A stretch of DNA of 64,000 nucleotides from Lytechinus pictus (taxonomy: Eukaryota > Echinodermata > Echinoidea > Temnopleuroida > Toxopneustidae): NCBI RefSeq assembly GCF_037042905.1, contig NC_087254.1, positions 11,517,103-11,581,102 on the forward strand, written 5' to 3'. Shown here one piece after another: positions 31,251 to 43,860 of the stretch. Each line of letters begins with the position of its first letter. Position 1 is the stretch's first letter. The notes under the pieces are model-generated. The model did no database searches. It had not been told where the DNA came from and was given only the letters and a program-made list of their open reading frames with translations. A program made the translations under genes and the position numbers.

Positions 31251-34200
31251 TTCCATTATTTATAAATAATGATTATTTGTTAAATAATGAAAACGTCTAC
31301 TTCAGTATTTATAAATAATTTTTTCGAGTGCACCATTATTCTCATTATTTATAAATAATCATTATTTAATGTTCGAGTTTTCCATTATTTATAAATAAAG
31401 ATTATTTGTTAAATAATGAAATATCTACTTCATTATTTATAAATAATAATTTTGTTTCAATATCCCATTATTTATAAATAATCATTATTTATAAACAATT
31501 TTTACAGTTTGCCATTATATACAAATAATCATTATTTATATACAAATAACCATTATTTATTAAATAATGCCATTATTTATTAAATAATGCCATTATTTAT
31601 TAAATAATGCCATTATTTATTAAATAATGGAAAACTCGCTATAACATGCAAATGTGGGACCGCCCATGATATGAATATTCATGATGCGATTTCCTTTTTC
31701 GTGATTTTTCTTCACAAATTTTTGTCCATTTCCTCTTCATAATGACATTTCTTGAAGCAATTTTCTAGGGATATGGTCTGATTGTAATATTCTTCATTTT
31801 CTATATAACTTCGTCTTCGTAGAAATATCAAAAAGTGTAATTTTATACGATTTTTCCTACAGTTCACAATCCCCATAGGCGCGCGTGTATCGTAGGGACA
31901 ACCGGTGAATCGACGGAGTGCTCTTCATCGAAATACTACGTTGGTTGGTCCCCGGAAGTGGCGGGCGGAATTTAGCCCGAATCCTCGATGGAAGTCGATC
32001 AAGTGCATATGAGCTGAGAGAGTGAAATATCAGTGTACTTGTACAGGCCCTTCTACTTTTTATAAATATTTCTTGTTGCTTTTTTTGTTAAGTTAATTTT
32101 TCCTGGTGTAGAGATAAGTTTCAGTTCTAATAACGCACTTCAAATACATTTTGGAGTGTCTGTTTGAGGCGTTTTCACCCTGGCCCCAAAATGCTCGCAA
32201 CGACAATACGGGGACATGATGACCCCTAAATTTTTAAAAACTTATTTTTCTATTGAAAATTATCACAAAATTCACCAAAAGTGTGCACGAAAGCCTTCGT
32301 ATTTCACTTTTAAAACTAAAAAAAGTGCCCAAATGACAAGCTTGGTCGCTTCGCTGTGTCGCTTTCAACTTGAGAACGTTTACGCGTCTGCTTCCCCCCC
32401 CCCCCCTCCTCCGAAAGAAATTCTGTATACGGCCATGCTCTAAAGAGCCTGGCACATTGATTTATGTATACTTCATTTTCATTATTTTTATCTCATTATC
32501 ATCATGGCCTTACGCAGAATTTTTTCCAGGGGGGCCGGGGCCGGAGCATGACGCGCGTAAACTTTCTCAAAAAAATCTTGAAAGCGAGACAGCGACGCGA
32601 CCAGAATTTCTTTCGGGGGGTGGGGGCAGACGCGCGTAAACGTTCTCAAGTTGAAAGCGAGACAGCGAAGCGACCAAGCTTGTCATTTGGGCTTGGTCCC
32701 GTGGCTGTCTCGCTTTCAAGAATTTTTTGAGAAACTTTACGCGCGTCCTAGCTGCTCCCCCCCCCCCCCGGTAAAAATTCTGTGTAAGGCCATGATGATA
32801 ATGTGATAAAAATAATGAAAATGAAAAGTACATATAAATCAATGTGCCATATGCTCTTTTGAGCATGGCCGTTCACAGAATTTCTTTCGGAGGGTGGGGG
32901 CAGACACGCGTAAACGTTCTCAAGTTGAAAGCGAGACAGCGAAGCGACCAAGCTTGTCATTTGGGCTTGGTCCCGTGGCTGTCTCGCTTTCAAGATTTTT
33001 TTTAGAAAGTTTACGCGCGTCATGCTCCGGCCCCGGCCCCCCTGGAAAAAATTCTGCGTAAGGCCATGTTGATAATGAAAATGAGAGTATACATAAATCA
33101 ATGTGCCAGGCTCTTTAGAGCATGGCCGTATACAGAATTTCTTTCGGAGGAGGGGGGGGGGGAAGCAGACGCGTAAACGTTCTCAAGTTGAAAGCGACAC
33201 AGCGAAGCGACCAAGCTTGTCATTTGGGCACTTTTTGGAGTTTTAAAAGTGAAATACGAAGGCTTTCGTGCACACTTTTGGTGAATTTTGTGATAATTTT
33301 CAATAGAAAAATAAGTTTTTAAAAATTTAGGGGTCATCAGCATGCCCCCGTATTGTCGTTGCGAGCATTTTGGGGCCAGGGTGAAATCACCCCAAACGCC
33401 TCAAACAGACACTCCAAAATGTATTTGAAGTGCGTTATTAGAACTGAAACTTATCTCTACACCAGGAAAAATTAACTTAACAAAAAAAGCAACAAGAAAT
33501 ATTTATAAAAAGTAGAAGGGCCTGTACAAGTACACTGATATTTCACTCTCTCAGCTCATATGCACTTGATCGACTTCCATCGAGGATTCGGGCTAAATTC
33601 CGCCCGCCACTTCCGGGGACCAACCAACGTAGTATTTCGATGAATAGCACTCCGTCGATTCACCGGTTGTCCCTACGATACACGCGCGCCTATGGGGATT
33701 GTGAACTGTAGGAAAAATCGTATAAAATTACACTTTTTGATATTTCTACGAAGACGAAGTTATATAGAAAATGAAGAATATTACAATCAGACCATATCCC
33801 TAGAAAATTGCTTCAAGAAATGTCATTATGAAGAGGAAATGGACAAAAATTTGTGAAGAAAAATCACGAAAAAGGAAATCGCATCATGAATATTCATATC
33901 ATGGGCGGTCCCACATTTGCATGTTATAGCGAGTTTTCCATTATTTAATAAATAATGGCATTATTTAATAAATAATGGCATTATTTAATAAATAATGGCA
34001 TTATTTAATAAATAATGGTTATTTGTATATAAATAATGATTATTTGTATATAATGGCAAACTGTAAAAATTGTTTATAAATAATGATTATTTATAAATAA
34101 TGGGATATTGAAACAAAATTATTATTTATAAATAATGAAGTAGATATTTCATTATTTAACAAATAATCTTTATTTATAAATAATGGAAAACTCGAACATT

Positions 34201-34324
34201 AAATAATGATTATTTATAAATAATGAGAATAATGGTGCACTCGAAAAAAATTATTTATAAATAATGAAGTAGACGTTTTCATTATTTAACAAATAATCAT
34301 TATTTATAAATAATGGAAAACTCA

Positions 34325-34780
34325 ACAAATTATTTATAAATAATGAAAAACAAATAATCATTATTTATAAATAATGAAAAACAAATAATCATTATTTGTA
34401 AATAATGAAAAACAAATAATCATTATTTATAAATAATGAAAAACAAATAATCATTATTTATAAATAATGAAAAACAAATAATCATTATTTATAAATAATG
34501 AAAAACAAATAATCATTATTTATAAATAATGAAAAACAAATAATCATTATTTATAAATAATGAAAAACAAATAATCATTATTTGTAAATAATGAAAAACA
34601 AATAATCATTATTTATAAATAATGAAAAACAAATAATCATTATTTATAAATAACGAAAAACAAATAATCATTCTTTGTAAATAATGAAAAACAAATAATC
34701 ATTATTTATAAATAATGAAAAACAAATAATCATTATTTATAAATAATGAAAAACAAATAATCATTATTTATAAATAATGG
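34325..34780. repeat. 31-bp AT-rich tandem repeat, right arm
   Basis: Inverted copy of the array at 30791-31250, with the same unit and the same rare variant units at mirror positions. That means the arms were copied or converted as a whole and did not expand separately. Confidence 0.95.
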
Positions 34781-34985
34781 AATGTCGAACTATTATTATT
34801 TACAAATAATGAGGTATTACTTGGAATTATATATAAATAATTAGAAATGATATTTTATATAATAGTAGTTATTTACAAATAAAATGTAAATTATATATAA
34901 ATAATAGTTATTATTTAATAAATAATGATTATATAACAAATAATTGTTCTATATAATATTGGTACATTCGGCGCCTCATAAGTAC

Positions 34986-35982
34986 ATCCATCTTTCGCAT
35001 ATCTTTAAGCGTATAGACATCTGTTTGTGGTACTTTGCATTTACGCGCATTCAAAACCTTTCACGCCTTATCGATTTTCTGAACAACCAATTCGCATGAT
35101 CAGGCTTTTGTTTACTAACTACTGACGAATGGCAGCTTTCGTTTAACCAATCATTTTATTTCAAGGCGTGGTTTGGTCGGGAAGATTTTTCGTAGAATCA
35201 CTTTAGCCTTACAGGAGAAAGTCGCTCAACCTCGTTGTTTAATAACCACTCATGGAACTTGGATTTTTATATTTGGAGACAATTATACTTTGGATGTTTT
35301 ATCCCTTGGATTAGCATCTGTGGACACACCTGTGGATTAATCTATTTGCTTACTGTGTGCCATAGAAAATCTTATTTTTTAAAGACAGGCTAACGCGACA
35401 AGTTTTATTTCATTGTTGGGATTGTGCAATAACTTTGGACTTTGCTTTGGCAGTGATTAATATCTGTAAAGACAACTAGAGCTCTAGTCGCGATGCGTCG
35501 TACGCCCTCACCGTCTACTTCGCTCAGTTATGATTTTTGGAAATTGCTCCAAAACTTTCATCGAGCCTTTTTTACATTTTGAACACAAGTTCCTATTTTG
35601 GATCATTGGTGTGGGTGAGTACATCTAGAAATATTAGTTTTTTTGTAACATGTAACGTATACAATTGTTGAACCACATTCAAAATGAAAAACACAATTAT
35701 AATCACAATCTATTAAAAAGAATATAGAATTTATACAACGATTACATAATATAAATATGGGGGAGCTGCTCACATGGTTATGATAGCATAAGTCTATTAA
35801 AAAGTGTCTATTTCCTGATCAGTTGCGATTCTGTATAATTATGAAGAATCGTTGCCGTTCGCAGCAGCATCAGGGGCTGGGGGCAGTAGTAAAGAATTCT
35901 AAATTAATTTATCATTGCTACCTTCATTGAGCACTTTCCCCATGTTCATCGTTAAACTATCGTTAGGGTTTTATTATTATTA

Positions 35983-36013
<31 letters not shown>

Positions 36014-37340
36014 GTTTTTTACAAATGTATACATCAATGAATTCATACATACCAGTCACGTGTCTTGGTCTGTAAGTAGAACTATATCATAGTAGATCTA
36101 ATCACTCACCGATTGTAATGTAGGGACTGAACTTGCAAATTACATATATGAAGAAATTCACTCAGACAGCCAGCAATGCTGTCGTTTGAGCAAGATTATC
36201 TGCTAAATCTCTGCACACCAAGACAAGTTCATCTCCTCGCAACTCCTTGCCAGTACTGCCATCCTTGTATAGACAGTATAGGCATACACAAAGGCTTATA
36301 AAAAAAAAGAGTACAAACCTGTTAAGCTTCGTAAACAAGTGCTAATGCCACGTTGATTTCCTTTCATCATGTTCATTGTGAGGCATGAATTTGAACGCTG
36401 TAACGCCTGTACTGACGTGTTTACTTAATTGAAGGGGAGGAATGAAAGCTCTGGAACAATTAAGTAGGCTTGTGTGGAAAGAAAAAAAATCAAAGAATAA
36501 GATCAAATAAAGTTTGAGAAAAATCAGACAAATAATGAGACAAATTATGAGCATTTGAATATTGCGATCACTACTGCTATGGGGATCCTCCCTCATGGTG
36601 ATACAAACTCTTTATCCATAATATATTCTTTGAAAATCTGTATTACATGCCCTCCTATAGAAAGAATACAGTCATGATCTACTGATAGATGTGATAAAGA
36701 GGCAGTTATTATACGAAAGTAATGGGAAAGTTGTTCACATGTGATATCACACATCTTTGCCACATTGCCAATGGCAGGATCTACATTACAATAATGATCT
36801 AAATTTCATATGCTCATAACTTTCTTATCATTTATTCAATTGTTCTCAAAATTTCGTTGATCTGTTTCTTTGATTTTTCTGCTTTCACACAAGCTATCTT
36901 GTTCCAAAGGTTTCATTTTCCTTTTACAAAGTCAAAGGTACATTCCCCGCCTGACCCCTTCCCCCTTCTCTCTCTCTTTATTTATTTATTCATATTTCTC
37001 TCTTAACCTTTTACAAAATGCACATTTCATTTTATAATCCTGTGTAATTCATTTTATAATCTCTTTAAATCGTCTCTCAAATTTCAGCAGATTTGTAATT
37101 AGCTTAATTGGATGAGCCTGCGCCTATAAAATATGTTTTTAACATAATTATGGCGCAATATTAATGTTGTGGATCATCATCATCAATCCCGCCGTACATT
37201 GTTCCTTATTATCTGTTCTTGATTATTTATACTTTATACTTGTCAATACCTGTTCTATTGAATAAGCATCTGAATCTGTTGGTGCAAAGAAATAAGTATA
37301 TTTGAACTTTTTCTGCATTTTCCAACCTGACCATCAGGAA
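34986..37340. other. Intergenic, no gene recognised
   Basis: No frame with domain likeness. A TA repeat lies at 35975-36012. A CAGTGGCGTAACAGGCGGGG hAT-type end starts at 37347 and a poly-G/poly-C pair follows, so 37347 onward begins another decayed hAT element. Confidence 0.45.
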
Positions 37341-37749
37341 ACCGGCAGTGGCGTAACAGGCGGGGGGGGGGGCAGTCTACCCCCTCCCCCCGGCGGATTT
37401 CGCCGGGAAAATAAAAAAACGGGGAAAAAGAGAAAATGGAGGGAGAAAGAAAGGGAAAGCGGAAGGAAAGTTTGAAAAGAGGAAAAGGGAAAATAATTAT
37501 GGAGAAAAAACACATAAAAAATGGAAAACGTAAAGGAAGCGGGAAAAGGAACGAAAGAAAACATGTGAGAAAGAACAAATCTTTCACAAATAGGCCTAAT
37601 AATATATTAAAAGATGAAAAAATAACAATTTTCTTTAATGACCTCTCTTCTTTTTTCTCTAGTTCTCTTCATTTCTATATCTCACCTCCTCTCTCCATTC
37701 TTCCCTCACTCTCACTCCATCCCTCATTATATGGTTCTCTGTTTGGCAC

Positions 37750-37993
37750 ACTGCAAAAACGCCGGTGTTAATTTAACACCAGCCTTGTATCTACATCGGA
37801 AAACACCCGAGAGGTGTTGAAACAACACCAGTTTAGAATCAAACAGATATTGTTTTAGCACTAATAGGGGTGTTGCTTAAATACCTATCTGGTGTTAGCC
37901 TAACACCAAATCGATGTTGTTTCCACATCTCTCTGGTATTTTCCAATAAAGATACCAGGCTGGTGTTAAATTAACACTGGCGTTTTTTGCAGT
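37750..37993. mobile_element. 244-bp MITE, ACTGCAAAAA ends, GCAC duplication
   Basis: Begins ACTGCAAAAACGCCGGTG and ends in its inverse, flanked by GCAC on both sides (37746-37749 and 37994-37997). The inside is packed with AACACCA/TGGTGTT motifs in both orientations, so it folds along its full length. A relative lies at 20230-20466. Confidence 0.85.
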
Positions 37994-39324
37994 GCACTTC
38001 CCCCTCCTTTAAATCTTTTCGACCATAAATGGAAAAGAGGATGATGATATATGAAACGAATATTTGGACGTGAAACATGAATTACAATACACAGGTTTTT
38101 TTGTCAATTTGTTAGGAGTTGGAAATGAATTTAATTTGGACTTGTGCTTAAAATATATTCGATTACAAAACTGGAAATAAATATTACATGAATGATGACG
38201 ATCATGACGCTCTTCAGTGGCGCTATTGTGAAGTAGTCAGTAGATGGCGACCTTCAATCACAAACTGAAGAGCGCTGTGATGTTTGAAGCTGATCGATGA
38301 TATTGATAAAAAGAAATATTACAGATTTATCTTTTTCCGTTTTTCAGTTCAGTTGGCTTATTTTCATTTCAACTTAAGTCAATTTAACAGTAAAAGAAAT
38401 CATCACAAAGATATAAATGAATATGCAAATATATACAGTATGACATTATGACATTGATAAATAAATATTTACAATAGACACTAAACAATATGATGATCAT
38501 ATTAATAATGATATTTACAATAAACAAGATAATCATGATAATAATAGCTGTAGGATATTCATGATAAAGCATTTTGCATATAACTTATTTTATTCATCTT
38601 TTATATTTAAATAAATGTTGAGCGAATGGAGGGATCCACTAAAAAGCAGGGCTTGTTGAGTGTGGATTCATCAAAGAATACGTTAAAAGACAGATTTGTA
38701 GGTATAAGTATAAATGCAAGAACGAGAAGAAAAAATTCCTGATCTAAAAAAAAATGTGTTATATGATTTACATGTACAAAACAAGACGACGAAGAAGAAT
38801 TATGAAATACATGGAATTAAATTGTGTCCTAATGCGAATTGCCACACGACCTAAATAATCATGACGTGTCTTGCTTCGAATAACTTCACGACGTAATTAT
38901 TATAACAGTGTTCTAATCTGAATTACTACACAACCTTTATTATTTGATGCAGCCAATTATCTAGAGACGTTAAATATTTGGGCAGTAATTCTGTATTACG
39001 TTATTGGAATAATTCACTACGCGACGTAATTTCTAAGGTAGTATGTCTATTTGAATTAGGATGCGACGTAATTATTTAGATCAGCCATTCTCAGTTACTT
39101 TTTTTGAAGCTCCACATTTCTTGTTGAGAATCTATAATGCTCCACTATCCATTACGCGAACAAGCGAAATATTGCGGGGGGTGTCCAGGGCCATGGTGGG
39201 GGTCGAGGGGGCAGAGCCCCCGAAGCTTTGGAATATGGGCTCTAATTAATATCAATAGAAGAAATACAAATACCAACAATCTACACAATTAATTAAAAGA
39301 AAAATGATTAGCTACGTTTTCACA

Positions 39325-41547
39325 CAGGGTTGGCATATTTCCCGCTTCGGAGGCTTATTTCCTGGACGCCGGGAAATAAGCGGTATTTACCGGTATTTAC
39401 CGCTTTTTTCCGGTATTTACCACTTTTCACCGGGAAATACCGGGAAATATTATTTTCCACTCACTTTTCTATAGGGATTGTCAAATTTTGAACATAAAAG
39501 CAAAGGTGGTGAGTATGGTTGCTCTGGTGTGTACCATTTGTGTGAGTGTGTGTGTGTGTTTGTTTGTTTGTGTGTGTGTTTATTTTTGTGTTTGGGTGTT
39601 ATCTATGTCTGTTATCATGAAATGCTGGAAAAAATACAATAAAATACTAAACAGATCCCAAATATACATCTAATTTAGATATGATGTTCTTCATTAAGTC
39701 AGTCAATAATTACCATATTCATGAATACCTACATGTACAGTACATGTATTAATGAGCATAAACTTGTATTAGCATTTAATGAACAAAATCAGTGCTATAT
39801 CCTTCTTCGTCATACATGTATATCGGGGATATCCTTGTCTCAATGTGCATCAGACGTTCTTTTGAAATTTTGTTGATCTCACTGATTAAAAAGAGAAGCT
39901 ATTGTAAAGGGAAACAATGTAGCATGCTCCAAAATTGATTTGTTTACAATAGCTTTCAATCAATATGAATATGACAAACTGTACAAGTTATTTATTTTAC
40001 ATTTCCCATGAAACGTTCAGTAGCTAAAGTATGTCAATTATGTTGTTATTGTATTCATTTTATTGTCTCGCCAACCTAATGACACATAACTCCACAACCG
40101 TAACTCGCTTTTCAACCAAACTTGGATGGTAGATGGACTTGGGGGACCTGCATGTTATGCTGCAGTCAGAGGTCACATGGTAAGGTTAAAGGTCATTTTC
40201 AGGTCAACGTTAAAGTTTACATGCAAGACTCTCTTATGACACCTAACTCCGCAACCGTAACTCGCTTTTCAACCAAACTTGGATGGTAGATGAACTTGGG
40301 GGACCTGCATGTTATGCTGCAGTCAGAGGTCACATGGTAAGGTCAAAGGTCATTTTCAGGTCAATGTTAAAGTTTACACGCAAGACTCTCTTACGACACC
40401 TAACTCCGCAACCGTAAGTCACTTTTCAACCAAACTTGGATGGTAGATGGACTTGGGGGACCTGCATGTTATGCTGCAGTAGGATGTCACATGGTAAGGT
40501 CAAAGGTCATTTTCAGGTCAACATTAAAGTTTACATGCAAGACTCTTATGACACCTAACTCTGCAACTGTAAGTCTCTTTTCAACCAAACTTGGATGGTA
40601 GATGAACTTGGGGGACCTGCATGTTATGCTACAGTCAGAGGTCACATGGTAAGGTCAAAGGTCATTTTCAGGTCAACATAAAAGTTTACGTGCAAGGCTC
40701 TTATTTCAAGTGTTATTCCATCCCAGTCATTTCAAAATGAAGTTTCGATACAATTCTGTTGTGTGCCATCGCAAATCACAATATTTCTGGTTATTTTCAT
40801 AAGTGGGCGAGACACAAAATCGCTTTTGCCTTGTATTTCTTAAAGGAAACAACTTTTGATACCTCTTTCCACTTTTGTGTACATTTGTATAAGTTATGCT
40901 TTTTAATTTTTGTGTTTGCTTTGTTTGTTAAACTTCTTTTAAAAGTTATATTAAAAGAATTGCAACATTAAAAATGGCATAATCCGAGTTGTGTAATTAT
41001 TTAGGCTACAAAAGGATCTTTTTCTGTAAGCAATATCTAAATTAAAAAACCAGCAACCACTAGTACACACTGATACATGTACACACTAAAACTCCTTACA
41101 TACAGTAGAATACTGAGCTTTATTCACACTTAAAAACAAAATCATATTGTAATGAGATACAATGGCATGTAAAAAGTTAAACCCCGGGAGAAATATTTGT
41201 TTATGTTTTAATATGATTTTTCAATTTCTAGGAACATAATTTGAGTTTGTGTACGTATGTGTGGACTTAGATCCTACATGTATGTGTGTTTGGGTATGTA
41301 CATGTATGCAGTATGGATTTTATCTGTTTGTGTGTTTCTACTATGAGTTTTGTGATTCTAATTATTTCAGAACACTATTTTCATTTTGTTGAGGTAAAAA
41401 AAAAACTAAAATCATAAAAAAAAAGAATTATAAATCATATTTCCCGTTTTTTACATATTTACCGGACGCCCATCTTATTTACCGGACGATATTTACCGGT
41501 ATTTACCACCGGTAATTACCGCTACCGGTATTTACCGCCCAACCCTG
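39325..41547. mobile_element. 2.2-kb hAT-like element nested in copy 1
   Basis: Begins CAGGGTTGGC and ends GCCCAACCCTG, a near-perfect inverted repeat, and is flanked by the 8-bp duplication TTTTCACA (39317-39324 and 41548-41555). The second copy of the block has one uninterrupted TTTTCACA at 59404-59411, which proves the insertion and its limits. Both ends carry repeated TATTTACCGG motifs, and the middle holds four tandem 157-bp units. No transposase frame is present. Confidence 0.95.
40081..40700. repeat. Four tandem units of about 157 bp inside the hAT element
   Basis: Units begin near 40081, 40238, 40395 and 40550 with GACACCTAACTCC-like sequence. Each contains AGGTCACATGG, then AGGTCAAAGGTCA, then CAGGTCAA. 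The middle motif is a perfect direct repeat of AGGTCA with one base between in units 2 to 4 (40340-40352, 40497-40509, 40652-40664); unit 1 has one mismatch. Confidence 0.9.
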
Positions 41548-41943
41548 TTTTCACAACATAGGCCTACCAGCATTGTAGAAAAATCTGTATTTTTACAGCA
41601 AATTGATGTCAGCAGAGTCGCCATAAAATGTGCGTATTTTCTTTTTACAGTATTGATGTTAATTTTCCATGAATTAGAAAGAGAAACATAATAAAATCAG
41701 AGTTTTTATAGAGTAGGCCTATATATTTAGTTAAAACAGATAAAATGTGTTAGTCCTGACCAATGTATATTTTGTTTCTCTCACTTGAATATTTCTAGGA
41801 AAAATATACAACACTTCTGTAATTTTGCACACAATTATGGAAACTTTGCTGACAGCATTTGTTGTAAAAATACAAATACTTTTTACAGTGAGTGATACCA
41901 CGAGTTCAGACTGTTCTGCACCAGATCTAGTGGCTGAAGCAAG

Positions 41944-42190
41944 TAGCGTAATGAGTAAAAAATTGAGGGGGCCATGGCGGCTGGAGCTAAATTTCTTAAA
42001 ATATGCGAGCAATCAAAAATGTTGAACTTTTCAATACCAAAATTTATATTATGGATAGATTTTGACATAATATTAAGAAAATCAATCAATGTTCCATTCT
42101 TACCCTTTCCTTTTCTTTCTTTTTCTCTTTTTTTTTTCTTGGCCGTGAAACATTTGGGGAGCCCCCAAGCCCCACCCCCATCTGTACGCC
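41944..42190. repeat. Dispersed 250-bp repeat, 'GTGGCGTAATGAG' family
   Basis: Starts GTAGCGTAATGAG with a GGGGGCCATGG stretch, has TTTTGACATAATATTAAG, a CT-rich part, then GCCCCCAAGCCCC and TGTACGCCAT. Related copies lie at about 25255-25470, 28759-29015, 46145-46395 and 56080-56275, and in copy 2 at 59805-60050. The ends resemble the 26541 hAT family, so these may be its internally deleted forms. Confidence 0.65.
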
Positions 42191-42911
42191 ATACATTTCC
42201 TAATTTTGCAAGGGCTGAAAAAATCAGGCGTTGCACTGCACTAACGCCCCATACTGCCCCTCTCTCTCTCCAACTCACGTGCAGTATCATTCATTCATTT
42301 CATGTTAAGCAAGAATGTAGGCAATCACGGTAGAGACAATCCGCGGAGCATATTTCACTTTACCAACTTTGGAATTTAATCGGCTTCGGAAACAAAGTTT
42401 CAGTGCTTGTTAATATGTCTCAAATTCATTATCTATGAACAGGATTTTCTTTGAATATCATATTATTTGATGTTTAAAACCAAAACATATACTCTGGAAA
42501 TGCAAAATTACTCGCCGTAGAAATAGCAATCCTATGAACGGGGCTTTCAAATCACTTGTGTGGCACAGAAACTTTGTACAGAATAGAATAAATATAAATA
42601 AAAACACCATATCGATCCTCCATAATAGGGGTTATCGAGTGCTAAATTATACAAAATCTTAGGAAATCAATTAGCATTTAAGTGTCAAGTAAGGATTATT
42701 TGTTTTCTCTTTGGAACAAAAAATGATCATCAAATCCCCAATTCTAGGTTAGGCCTACTGGTAGATACATTTTTGCACCCCCAATTTTTCCATATATTTT
42801 ATTTATTTTTTATACCGGCTCTCACGCGCCACTCTGCAATCTGTCTGCAATGCTCGGTGCGCCACAAGTGGCGCGCGCGCCACCATTTGAAAATCCCTGA
42901 TTTAGATCCTG

Positions 42912-43447
42912 CACTGGCGTAGAGATGGGGGCTTGGGGGCCATGCATGAACCCTCCCCCCGACCAAGAAAAGAAAGAGAAAGGGAAAGTTAAGGGAAGGG
43001 AAGGGATGAAATATGATATTATTTTTTTTTTATTATTTTAAAATCGATCAACAAATAAAAAAAAATTGGCCTCGCCTGCATAGCAAAGAGAGACTGTATA
43101 TTATAGGCTTTTCCGACGGCGGCGGCGTCTTCAACAATGAAATCTTAACCAAGGTTAAAGTTTTGAAATGCCATCATAACTTTGAAAGTATATGGACATA
43201 TGGGTAATCAAGTATCGGTCTTAGGTCACATGATCAGGGTCAATTGTCATTTAGGGTCGATGTACATAGTATTTCTTTTGATAATTATGAACGATGTTTT
43301 TGTGAATAATAGTTTTCCAAGTCAGCACTGTTGTTATATATTGAATCGCGTAATGTATATAGCCGAGATTGCCAGCGGAGTTCACCTGTTTATGAAAAGA
43401 ATTTTACAAAAATTGCTCGTGCGCCAATGTTTGACTCATTACGCCAC
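42912..43447. repeat. Element of the GTGGCGTA family, reverse orientation
   Basis: CACTGGCGTAGAG at the left and inverted CCGGTGGCGTAATGAG at the right. It contains GGCGGCGGCGTC and a degenerate AGGTCACATGATCA block. Duplicated at 60742-61285. No target duplication could be read. Confidence 0.6.
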
Positions 43448-43599
43448 CGGTTTGTGTTAATCCGAATTACGACACGACGTAATTCCGAGTTCTGACGGAC
43501 CCATGCTCATCCGTGAAATTTAATTAACCAATTACGCCTTTAACCACTTTTCTTTACTTCATGCTTTGTTTTTTATGATCAAAATGGCTGCATCACCAG

Positions 43600-43860
43600 C
43601 TTAAAGATGCAGTTTAGAAAATGAGATGTAAATTTTTACGTTGCACATGGCATTGATTAAAAGACCGAATATCAACGGACCCAATGTAGATCCTTGCAAG
43701 ACGCCTGATTCCACCCAGTTGTATTCTTTTCCATTTATACCAGGGACTTTGCACGAAGGAAATAGGGTAGAATTATGTCAAACCTTTTGCCCTCTCGCAT
43801 GAAATTTCAGTGGAACATACATGCAGAAGTGGAATAAGATGGCCTGAACAGTAATCAAGG
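43600..43860 (-). pseudogene. Reverse-transcriptase fragment, copy 1
   Basis: The minus strand reads GVLQGSTLGPLIFGLLIN, the conserved LINE reverse-transcriptase block (usual form SGVPQGSxLGPLLF). It is followed downstream by a broken counterpart of the YADD region (AGDAAILI) after a stop. Stops and shifts on both sides show a dead fragment. It lies in the duplicated block, so a copy exists at 61440-61680. Confidence 0.75.

Larger units (their letters stand above)
30584..34985. mobile_element. 4.4-kb palindromic (foldback-like) element
   Basis: Arms of about 2.0 kb (30584-32595 and 32975-34985) are inverted copies with only rare differences. The outer ends read GTACATATGAGACGCCG and, inverted, GTACTTATGAGGCGCCG. 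The outer part of each arm is AT-rich tandem repeat; the inner part is unique-looking sequence, then a Ser/Pro-like pseudo-frame region. The central 380 bp holds another set of inverted 'GCGAGACAGCGAAGCGACC' blocks. No transposase frame is visible. Foldback transposon is the best guess; a palindromic duplication is the alternative. No target duplication could be fixed. Confidence 0.85.
39082..42899. mobile_element. hAT-like non-autonomous element, copy 1 (hosts a second hAT)
   Basis: Ends read CAGCCATTCTCAG and, inverted, CAGGGATTTTCAAATGG, the usual hAT terminal pattern. It is flanked by the 8-bp duplication ATTTAGAT (39074-39081 and 42900-42907). Without the nested insert it is about 1.59 kb and has no transposase frame. 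The same element with the same flanks sits at 59173-60729, so it inserted before the segmental duplication. Confidence 0.85.

Noticed and set aside
32216-33343. Overlapping frames of 66-117 residues on both strands with MTSLVASLxRFQLENVYA
   Set aside because: They are readings of the inverted repeats in the palindrome core; the same residues recur on both strands because the DNA is palindromic.
37255-37771. Phe/Pro/Leu-rich and Lys/Arg-rich frames on opposite strands
   Set aside because: They come from a purine-rich segment of a decayed hAT-type element beginning with CAGTGGCGTAAC at 37347.
38210-38285. Short inverted match GCTCTTCAG / CTGAAGAGC
   Set aside because: Only about ten bases match and no target duplication was found, so an element cannot be supported.
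39061-39249. Frame of 62 residues conserved at 39061 and 59152
   Set aside because: Conservation is explained by the recent segmental duplication; it spans the end of a hAT element and has no domain likeness.
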